Shown in pieces: positions 1 through 5,038 of a stretch of DNA of 5,038 nt (within the stretch, counting starts at the first letter, position 1; each line of letters starts with the position of its first letter). Source of the stretch: Ignavibacteriaceae bacterium (GTDB lineage Bacteria > Bacteroidota > Ignavibacteria > Ignavibacteriales > Ignavibacteriaceae). The notes beneath the pieces are model-generated. The model did no database searches, was not told the origin of the DNA, and worked only from the letters and a program-made list of their open reading frames with translations. The position numbers and the translations under genes were made by a program. The DNA lies in NCBI GenBank assembly GCA_019912505.1, contig JAIOIM010000340.1:1-5038 (forward strand). Direction: 5' to 3'.

Positions 1-921
1 ATAAATATCCTTCCGGCAAAAGAACTGGATGATAAAATTTACGGCATCATAAATATTTCAGTTGCCAATATCAGAACAAAACCGGAAAACTCTGCTGAAC
101 TGGCAACCCAAGCACTGCTCGGAACTCCATTAAAAGTTTATAAAAAAAAGGGCGGATGGTTTTTAGTTCAAACACCGGATGATTATATCGGGTGGCTTGA
201 TGACGATGGTTTTTGCTCTGTTAATAAAAAGCAAATTGATGAATACAAAAACTGCGAAAAAATTATAGTTGCAAATAATTATGGCGTATCTTTTTCGGAA
301 CGGGATGAAAAAAGCATCCCCGTCTCGGATATTGTTGCAGGGGATATTTTAAAATTTGTAAATGATGACGGCAGCTTTACCGGTGTTGAATACCCAGACG
401 GCAGACTAGCATATATTCCATCAAACAATGTTCAGGATTATTCAAATTGGTTAAAGCAATTAACCGTTACTCAAGATAAATTGGTTGACGATGCAAAATC
501 AATGATGGGACTTCCATACCTTTGGGGCGGCACATCAATTAAAGGTGTTGACTGCAGCGGTTTTACAAAAACAATTTATTTCCTAAACGGTGTTATGCTG
601 CCGCGTGATGCATCTCAGCAAGTAAATGTTGGCGAGTTAATTGATACAAAAAACGGTTTTGATAATTTGCAACCCGGCGATCTTTTATTTTTCGGCACAA
701 AAGAAACTGAAACAAAAAAGGAAAAAGTTGTTCACGTAGGAATGTACATAGGCAATAAGGAATTTATTCATTCTTCCGGAATGGTTAGAATTAACAGCCT
801 GGACAGCACAAAGGAAAATTTTAGCGAATACAGGTTCCGAACTTTTATTCGCGCAAAACGAATTTTATCTTCACTCGAGAAAAACGGTGTGAAGCTTTTA
901 TCAACCCACCTTTTCAATTAA
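1..921 (+). CDS. SH3-SH3-NlpC/P60 gamma-D-glutamyl-diamino acid endopeptidase, YkfC type (5' truncated)
   Basis: The frame is open from base 1 to the TAA at 919-921, giving 306 residues with the N-terminus missing. Two bacterial SH3-like domains come first (about fragment residues 14-73, ending in YIGWL, and 86-147), followed by an NlpC/P60 domain (about 158-290). The catalytic site is clear: LWGG, then VDCSGF with nucleophile Cys185 (codon 553-555), His245 in VVHVGMYIG and His257 in FIHSSG, 12 residues apart, plus the family PRDASQQ segment at 201-207. This architecture matches Bacillus YkfC and Bacteroides BT_1314. These cut murein peptides between D-Glu and the diamino acid, releasing L-Ala-D-Glu; the first SH3 domain restricts them to peptides with a free N-terminal L-Ala. 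Its partner epimerase starts 15 nt downstream, which supports this role. The missing part probably holds a signal peptide, which cannot be seen. A TTG at 481 lies inside the folded protein and is not the start. The family call is firm; the exact substrate is inferred. Confidence 0.92.
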   Translation: MNILPAKELDDKIYGIINISVANIRTKPENSAELATQALLGTPLKVYKKKGGWFLVQTPDDYIGWLDDDGFCSVNKKQIDEYKNCEKIIVANNYGVSFSERDEKSIPVSDIVAGDILKFVNDDGSFTGVEYPDGRLAYIPSNNVQDYSNWLKQLTVTQDKLVDDAKSMMGLPYLWGGTSIKGVDCSGFTKTIYFLNGVMLPRDASQQVNVGELIDTKNGFDNLQPGDLLFFGTKETETKKEKVVHVGMYIGNKEFIHSSGMVRINSLDSTKENFSEYRFRTFIRAKRILSSLEKNGVKLLSTHLFN

Positions 922-926
922 AAGGA
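921..926 (+). promoter_or_regulatory. Shine-Dalgarno for the epimerase gene
   Basis: AAAGGA lies 10 nt before the ATG at 937, and its first base is the last base of the upstream stop codon. It supports 937 as the start and shows that this organism uses Shine-Dalgarno initiation. No promoter-like sequence fits in the 15-nt gap, so the gene is read from upstream. Confidence 0.6.
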
Positions 927-936
927 AAAGATACAG

Positions 937-2076
937 ATGAAACAAAACAGACGCAATTTTTTAAAAACAACAGGGGCTATTGCGGGTACCGCTATGCTAG
1001 CCGGTTCAGCAACAAACACATTTGCAAATACATTCGGCAGGAAAAGTATGTCAGAAAAACTAAAACTATCGTTCAAACCCTATACACTTGAATTAAAACA
1101 TGTTTTTACGGTTGCCACAAACTCCCGCACAACAACACCCGTAGTATTAACAGAAATTGAATATGATGGTGTTGTCGGTTACGGCGAAGCATCAATGCCG
1201 CCTTACCTTGGCGAATCGCACGAGACTGTGCTAAAGTTTCTCTCAAAAGTTAATTTAAGCAGGTACGATGATATTTACGACCTTGATGAAATACTTGCAG
1301 ACGTAGATGCCATAGAACCCGGCAACACTGCAGCAAAAGCATCTGTAGATATTGCCATGCACGATTTGATAGGCAAGCTTTTAGGGCAGCCCTGGTATAA
1401 CATTTGGGGTTTTGATAAAAACAAAACTCCTTATACATCGTTTACAATCGGTATCGATACTGCCGATGTAGTTCGTCAAAAAACAAAAGAAGCTTCGGAG
1501 TTTAAGGTCTTAAAAGTAAAACTCGGTCGCGAGAACGACAAAGAAATGATTGAGACTATTCGCTCTGTTACCGATACACCTCTTACCGTAGACGTAAACC
1601 AGGGATGGAAAGATAAAAATCAGGCACTCGAAATGATTCAATGGCTGAAAGAAAAAAACACACTATTCGTTGAGCAGCCAATGCCTAAAACAATGATTGA
1701 TGAAATGGCATGGCTTACCGAACACAGCCCACTGCCCACCATTGGAGATGAATCTATCCAAAGGCTTGATGATGTGAAAAAAGCGCACGGTGTTTTTAGC
1801 GGTATAAATATAAAACTTATGAAGTGTACCGGTATGCGCGAAGCTCACAAAATGATTACGCTTGCAAAGGCTTTGGATATGAAGGTAATGATTGGCTGTA
1901 TGACCGAAACTTCCTGCGCTATTTCGGCGGCGTCCCACCTTTCGCCAAAAGTTGATTGGGCTGATTTGGATGGAGCATTATTAATAAGCAATGATGTTTA
2001 CGATGGGACAAAAGTTATCGATGGGAAAGTAACACTTATAGACCGCCCCGGTATAGGCGTAATGAAAATTGGATGA
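937..2076 (+). CDS. Tat-exported dipeptide epimerase (L-Ala-D/L-Glu type), enolase superfamily
   Basis: 379 residues. The N-terminus has a twin-arginine signal (NRRNFLK, residues 4-10), a hydrophobic stretch to about 24, and a likely cleavage site after TFA at residue 30. The rest is an enolase-superfamily barrel of about 345 residues, the usual size. Visible catalytic residues are the KVK pair Lys193/Lys195, metal ligands Asp219 (VDVNQGW), Glu246 (VEQP) and Asp271 (GDES), and Lys293 in NIKLMK as the opposite acid/base. Asp343-Leu-Asp345 is the DxD motif that binds the dipeptide ammonium group and marks the dipeptide epimerases. In L-Ala-D/L-Glu epimerases the reaction converts L-Ala-D-Glu from murein into L-Ala-L-Glu. 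The preceding NlpC/P60 gene supplies exactly that dipeptide, and Bacteroides BT_1314/BT_1313 has the same pairing. The signal implies a periplasmic enzyme, unlike cytoplasmic YcjG and YkfB. The gene ends in tandem stops (TGA TAA, 2074-2079). An in-frame ATG at 1048 with its own Shine-Dalgarno could give an unexported form. Dipeptide epimerase is firm; Glu specificity is inferred mainly from context. Confidence 0.93.
   Translation: MKQNRRNFLKTTGAIAGTAMLAGSATNTFANTFGRKSMSEKLKLSFKPYTLELKHVFTVATNSRTTTPVVLTEIEYDGVVGYGEASMPPYLGESHETVLKFLSKVNLSRYDDIYDLDEILADVDAIEPGNTAAKASVDIAMHDLIGKLLGQPWYNIWGFDKNKTPYTSFTIGIDTADVVRQKTKEASEFKVLKVKLGRENDKEMIETIRSVTDTPLTVDVNQGWKDKNQALEMIQWLKEKNTLFVEQPMPKTMIDEMAWLTEHSPLPTIGDESIQRLDDVKKAHGVFSGINIKLMKCTGMREAHKMITLAKALDMKVMIGCMTETSCAISAASHLSPKVDWADLDGALLISNDVYDGTKVIDGKVTLIDRPGIGVMKIG
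1039..1050 (+). promoter_or_regulatory. Possible internal translation start in the epimerase gene
   Basis: AGGA at 1039-1042 sits 5 nt before an in-frame ATG at 1048-1050 (Met38). Met38 falls between the predicted signal cleavage site (after residue 30) and the first strand of the enzyme domain. Starting here would give a 342-residue protein without signal, close in size to cytoplasmic epimerases. It may be chance, since the sequence also encodes Gly-Arg-Lys-Ser, or a relic of a cytoplasmic ancestor's start. Confidence 0.3.
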
Positions 2077-2084
2077 TAAACAAA

Positions 2085-2090
2085 AAAGGA
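2085..2090 (+). promoter_or_regulatory. Shine-Dalgarno for the first M16 gene
   Basis: AAAGGA lies 7 nt before the ATG at 2098, a standard spacing, and fixes the start at the Lys-Lys signal peptide. The 21-nt gap after the epimerase stop has no room for a separate promoter or terminator. Confidence 0.65.
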
Positions 2091-2097
2091 AAATATT

Positions 2098-3429
2098 ATG
2101 AAGAAAAATCTTTTGGGTCTCTTTTTAATTTTATTTGCAGTAGTAAACTTAATGGCAGACGATAAAAAAGTATTCCCCTATAATTATACAACCGAAAAAC
2201 TTGATAACGGGCTAAAGGTAATATTAATTCCTATGGACAGCCCCGGGCTTGTTGCCTATTATTCAATCGTTAGAACAGGCAGCAGGGATGAATGGGAGCC
2301 TGGTAAGTCGGGATTTGCACATTTTTTTGAACACATGATGTTTAGAGGTACGGAAAGATTTCCGGGTGCCGTTTATGACAGTCTTGTTACAAGCATAGGC
2401 GCCGATGCAAACGCATATACTTCAAACGACCTTACTGTATATCATATAAATTTTGCGAGTGAAGATCTGGACAAAGTTATGGATATCGAATCGGATCGGT
2501 TTCAAAACCTTTCGTATGATGAAAGAGAATTTCAGACCGAATCGGGGGCGGTATACGGCGAATACAGAAAGGGGAGAACGAGTCCCTTTAGTGTTGCTAT
2601 TGAAAAGATGCAAGACATGGCATATGATGTTCATACCTACAAACATACAACTATTGGTTTTGAAAGTGACATAAAAAATATGCCAAATCAATACGATTAT
2701 AGCAAATCATTTTATCAAAGATATTATCGTCCTGAAAATGTTGTGTTGATGATTGTCGGTGATATTGACCCAGCAAAAACAATGAGTATGGTAAAAAAAT
2801 ATTACTCTTCCTGGAAGCCCGGTTATGTATCGCCTAAAATTGAACAAGAGCCGGCTCAGAATGAAGCACACAGTGCAGAGGTTTCGTACGAAGGAAGAAC
2901 ATTGCCTTTGTTGATCGAAGGTTATAAGTGCGATGCTTTTGATGTTTCCAATACTAACTATCTTGCTTCTATCTTCCTCGCCGATTTAGCATTTGGTGAA
3001 ACAAGCGATCTCTATAAAAAACTTTTCTTAAATGAACAGAAAGTTGAGATGATTGCAGCAAACGCCGGTATGAGCCGCGACCCGGGATTATTTTATATTT
3101 ATTCGATGGTAAAAACCCCTGATGATATTGATTATGTAAGGCAGGAAATATTTAAAACTCTCGACTTTTTTAAGACGAATAAAGTTGACGAAAAAAAATT
3201 AAACGACTTAAAGAGCAATATGAAATATTCTTTTTTAATGGGTCTCGAAACTCCCGATGATGTTGCAGGTGGATTGGCTCGTTTTATTGCCTTAACCGGC
3301 GATATAACAGTTGTAGATTCATTTTATAATAACCTTATGAAAATTACCCCAGAGGATGTGATGAACGCCGCTAAATTGTATTTTGAAGAAAATCATCGTA
3401 ACGAAATAGTTTTGAAAGGGGCGAAATAA
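2098..3429 (+). CDS. Zinc-dependent M16 peptidase, catalytic subunit, exported
   Basis: 443 residues. A Sec-type signal peptide (Lys2-Lys3, hydrophobic core 5-18, probable cut after LMA at residue 20) sends it to the periplasm. The M16 N-terminal domain (about 33-180) holds the inverted zinc motif His75-Phe-Phe-Glu78-His79, followed by the third ligand Glu155 in VYGEY, 76 residues after His79 as the family requires, with Glu148 as the usual second acidic residue. The second, structural M16 domain follows (about 195-380), beginning with the typical YRPENVVLMIVGDID strand. At about 440 residues it is a single-repeat M16B-type protein, which works as a dimer rather than as a pitrilysin-length chain. 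The positions of the substrate-binding R/Y pair are Phe310 and Glu317, so it appears to need a partner; the next gene, overlapping by one base, provides that pair. M16 enzymes degrade short unfolded peptides inside a closed chamber. The natural substrate is unknown; the operon suggests envelope or murein-linked peptides. Confidence 0.94.
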   Translation: MKKNLLGLFLILFAVVNLMADDKKVFPYNYTTEKLDNGLKVILIPMDSPGLVAYYSIVRTGSRDEWEPGKSGFAHFFEHMMFRGTERFPGAVYDSLVTSIGADANAYTSNDLTVYHINFASEDLDKVMDIESDRFQNLSYDEREFQTESGAVYGEYRKGRTSPFSVAIEKMQDMAYDVHTYKHTTIGFESDIKNMPNQYDYSKSFYQRYYRPENVVLMIVGDIDPAKTMSMVKKYYSSWKPGYVSPKIEQEPAQNEAHSAEVSYEGRTLPLLIEGYKCDAFDVSNTNYLASIFLADLAFGETSDLYKKLFLNEQKVEMIAANAGMSRDPGLFYIYSMVKTPDDIDYVRQEIFKTLDFFKTNKVDEKKLNDLKSNMKYSFLMGLETPDDVAGGLARFIALTGDITVVDSFYNNLMKITPEDVMNAAKLYFEENHRNEIVLKGAK

Positions 3430-3431
3430 TG
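3415..3431 (+). promoter_or_regulatory. Translational coupling site between the two M16 genes (SD plus TAATG)
   Basis: AAAGGGG at 3415-3421, inside the last codons of the catalytic subunit, is a Shine-Dalgarno 7 nt before ATG 3429-3431. The stop TAA (3427-3429) and the ATG share the base at 3429. Such overlaps usually couple translation of two proteins made in equal amounts, which fits a heterodimer. Confidence 0.7.
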
Positions 3432-4922
3432 AATAAGATATTAATTATGAGTTTGATGATTATGTTTGCACTAACATTGTTTGCAAAAAATAATAGTGAT
3501 GGTCCGGTTTTGCTGCAAGTAAAAGCTGATCCGACGGTCTCAATTAAAGTTATGTTTTTTGCCGGTTCCCAAAATGACCCGGTGGGCAAAGAAGGTTTAG
3601 CCTTTATTACATCTCAAATGTTAAGCGATGGCAGCACCGAGATGAATTCTTACGAAACAATACTTGAAAAACTATATCCCTTAGCTGCGGGTTATAGATT
3701 AAACCCATCGGTAGAAACTGCCACCTTCAGCGGCAGAGTCCACAAAGACAATATCGATAAATATTATCCTTTATTTATGGACGCCCTGCTTCATCCCGCC
3801 TTTAAAGAAGAAGACTTTAACCGTATAAAATCGAATGCTCTAAACTACCTAAACACAACGCTTAAATATTCGAGCGATGAAGAACTCGGCAAAGCAGTTC
3901 TTTACAACAAAATATTTGAGGGTACACCCTACGGGCATATTATTTCCGGTACAACAACCGGAATAAGCAGCATCTCCCTTGATGACGTAAAAAAGTTTTA
4001 TAAAAAATATTACAACAGTTCTAATTTTATTCTCGGTATTGGCGGCGGATTTAACGATGATTTTGTAAAACAAATTCAAAATGATTTAGCCAAATTACCC
4101 GCCGGTGAAAAAGTTGTAAACCCTTTACTACAGCCGGAAACAATTAACGGATTAAATGTTACAATCGTAAATAAACAAGCATCTGCCACAGCAATTTCAT
4201 TCGGGTTTCCGATAGATGTATTGCGTGGACAAAAAGAGTGGTACCCGCTGGCTTTGGCAAACTCATGGATGGGTGAGCACCGCAACTCGAGTTCACATCT
4301 TTACCAGGTTATTAGGGAGTCGCGCGGATTAAATTACGGCGATTACAGTTACATTGAAAACTTCCCGAATGGAGGAAGCCGTCAGATGCCATCGGCAAAC
4401 GTTGGACGGCATAAACAAATTTTTGAAATTTGGATTCGCCCGGTACCTAATGAAACGCGGCATTTCGTTTTGCGTGCAGCAATAAGCGAACTAAAACATT
4501 TTGTTGAAAACGGGCTTACAAAAGATCAATTTGAGTTGACAAAAAACTTCCTCTCAAAATATATTCTACACTATGCCCCATCAACAAGCGAGCAGCTTGG
4601 TTTCAGACTTGATGATGTTTTTTACGGAATAAACGGCAGTCATCTTGAAATGTTTAAAGAGTCGCTAAAAACCATGACTCTCGAAGATGTGAACAGTGCA
4701 ATAAAAAAACATCTGCAATTTGAAAACATCGATATTGCAATAGTAACAAATGATGCTGAGGATTTAAAAGCCGCACTTGTTCAAAATACCGAGTCGCCTA
4801 TTAAGTATGCCACACCCAAGTCAGATAAAGTTTATGAGCAGGACAAAACAATAGAAGTATTTCCGCTTGAAATAAAAGCAGAAAATGTTAAAATTGTAGA
4901 AGTTGAACAATTATTTAAATAA
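3429..4922 (+). CDS. Non-catalytic M16 partner subunit carrying the R/Y motif, exported
   Basis: 497 residues with a Sec-type signal peptide (hydrophobic core about 4-18, probable cut after LFA at residue 19). The M16 fold is recognisable: the helix that normally carries HxxEH aligns as GLAFITSQML, so His, Glu and His are replaced by Phe59, Ser62 and Gln63. The third ligand position aligns with Tyr140. No zinc site remains. The C-terminal M16 domain has LYQVIRESRGLNYG, with Arg296 and Tyr303 seven apart, the R/Y pair that in M16B heterodimers binds the substrate from the inactive subunit. Known two-gene M16B systems, such as the Sphingomonas SPH2681/SPH2682 pair, divide zinc and R/Y functions in this way. 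The protein is about 50 residues longer than its partner; the excess includes a C-terminal tail after about residue 455 (SPIKYATPK onward) that is rich in Lys and Glu. It overlaps the catalytic gene by one base. It is the last gene of the operon. Assignment as an inactive partner is strong; dimerisation with the neighbour is inferred. Confidence 0.92.
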   Translation: MNKILIMSLMIMFALTLFAKNNSDGPVLLQVKADPTVSIKVMFFAGSQNDPVGKEGLAFITSQMLSDGSTEMNSYETILEKLYPLAAGYRLNPSVETATFSGRVHKDNIDKYYPLFMDALLHPAFKEEDFNRIKSNALNYLNTTLKYSSDEELGKAVLYNKIFEGTPYGHIISGTTTGISSISLDDVKKFYKKYYNSSNFILGIGGGFNDDFVKQIQNDLAKLPAGEKVVNPLLQPETINGLNVTIVNKQASATAISFGFPIDVLRGQKEWYPLALANSWMGEHRNSSSHLYQVIRESRGLNYGDYSYIENFPNGGSRQMPSANVGRHKQIFEIWIRPVPNETRHFVLRAAISELKHFVENGLTKDQFELTKNFLSKYILHYAPSTSEQLGFRLDDVFYGINGSHLEMFKESLKTMTLEDVNSAIKKHLQFENIDIAIVTNDAEDLKAALVQNTESPIKYATPKSDKVYEQDKTIEVFPLEIKAENVKIVEVEQLFK

Positions 4923-4941
4923 TTTTTTAGGTCAGATAACT

Positions 4942-4973
4942 TTTCCCCCTCCAATGTTTTTCGGAGGGGGAAA
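4942..4973 (+). terminator. Strong GC hairpin after the operon, possibly bidirectional, no U-tract
   Basis: CCCCCTCC (4945-4952) pairs perfectly with GGAGGGGG (4963-4970) across a 10-base loop, and the flanking TTT (4942-4944) pairs with AAA (4971-4973), for an 11-bp stem. It starts 19 nt after the stop of the last gene. The dyad is symmetric, so both strands would form it, but neither strand has a run of T directly after the stem. It may be a terminator that works without a U-tract or with a factor, or a 3' end that protects the mRNA. Confidence 0.7.
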
Positions 4974-4975
4974 TG

Positions 4976-5038
4976 TTAAAATGTTGCACGCTTGTTTTTC
5001 GTTGATTTTTTATTCCCCTTAACTTTAATGATTGATCC
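4976..5038 (-). CDS. Possible 3' end of a convergent minus-strand gene (partial)
   Basis: Reading the minus strand from the right edge, one frame is open for 20 codons to a TAA at 4978-4976 and ends in a basic tail, KKSTKNKRATF. The stop lies 2 nt from the hairpin, the position expected if the hairpin serves two convergent genes. Twenty open codons can occur by chance in DNA this AT-rich, and a second minus-strand frame is also open here but runs through the hairpin, so the support is weak. No family can be assigned. Confidence 0.25.
   Translation of the reverse strand, partial: GSIIKVKGNKKSTKNKRATF

Noticed and set aside
481..921. A 146-residue gene starting at TTG 481 with only the NlpC/P60 domain
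   Set aside because: The same frame is open back to base 1 and encodes two SH3-like domains that normally precede this catalytic domain, so 481 is internal to a longer gene.
1250..1938. Minus-strand open frames of 62 and 91 codons (1250-1438 and 1663-1938)
   Set aside because: They lie wholly inside the conserved epimerase gene, show no recognisable domain and have cysteine- and histidine-rich shadow composition.
2422..2691. Minus-strand (2422-2691) and + strand frame-shifted (2453-2674) open frames
   Set aside because: Both overlap the zinc-ligand part of the M16 gene in other frames; the M16 protein is uninterrupted and well conserved there.
3371..4285. Minus-strand open frames at 3371-3589, 3849-4079 and 4076-4285
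   Set aside because: They are antisense to the second M16 gene, without family resemblance or convincing start sites.
3429..4922. The missing HxxEH in the second M16 protein as a sign of a decayed pseudogene
   Set aside because: The reading frame is intact with a signal peptide and a preserved R/Y pair, and loss of zinc ligands is normal for the partner subunit of M16B heterodimers.
4963..5005. GGAGGGGG followed by ATG at 4973, looking like a ribosome binding site and start
   Set aside because: The purine run is the 3' arm of the hairpin, the spacing to ATG is only 2 nt, and the frame stops after 10 codons.

Overview
The window reads as one strand-consistent, tightly packed operon on the + strand: four genes, the first cut by the left edge, closed by a hairpin at about 4942-4973. 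The DNA is AT-rich (AAA and TTT codons dominate) and the start sites carry AAAGGA or AAGGGG Shine-Dalgarno sequences. Gene content points to the Bacteroidota/Chlorobi/Ignavibacteriota (FCB) assemblage: a two-SH3 NlpC/P60 peptidase next to a signal-peptide-bearing dipeptide epimerase, as in the Bacteroides BT_1314/BT_1313 pair, plus paired M16 peptidases. The visible Shine-Dalgarno sites fit Ignavibacteria/Chlorobi-like lineages better than classical Bacteroidia, but the assignment below phylum group is a guess.

Layout: (1) 1-921, the 3' part of an SH3-SH3-NlpC/P60 gamma-D-glutamyl-diamino acid endopeptidase (YkfC type). (2) 937-2076, an enolase-superfamily L-Ala-D/L-Glu-type dipeptide epimerase with a twin-arginine signal. 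(3) 2098-3429, a zinc-dependent M16 peptidase with an intact HFFEH motif and signal peptide. (4) 3429-4922, a second M16 protein that has lost all the zinc ligands but carries the R/Y pair that the first one lacks; its start codon overlaps the stop of gene 3 (TAATG). Then comes a strong GC hairpin without a U-tract, and at the right edge what may be the 3' end of a convergent minus-strand gene. The gaps between genes are 15, 21 and -1 nt, so the operon promoter must lie left of the window.

How they may work together: the NlpC/P60 enzyme would release L-Ala-D-Glu from murein peptides, the epimerase would turn it into L-Ala-L-Glu, which ordinary peptidases can hydrolyse, and the M16 pair would form a periplasmic heterodimeric protease. 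The first two steps are a known pathway (murein peptide recycling). The addition of an exported M16 heterodimer, and the placing of the epimerase outside the cytoplasm, are the less ordinary points. A further observation is a well-spaced Shine-Dalgarno before an in-frame ATG at 1048, exactly where the signal region of the epimerase ends, which could yield a cytoplasmic form of the same enzyme.

No mobile element, CRISPR array, tRNA or rRNA was seen. Nothing in the window amounts to a clearly new system; the best leads are the operon composition and the possible dual-start epimerase.
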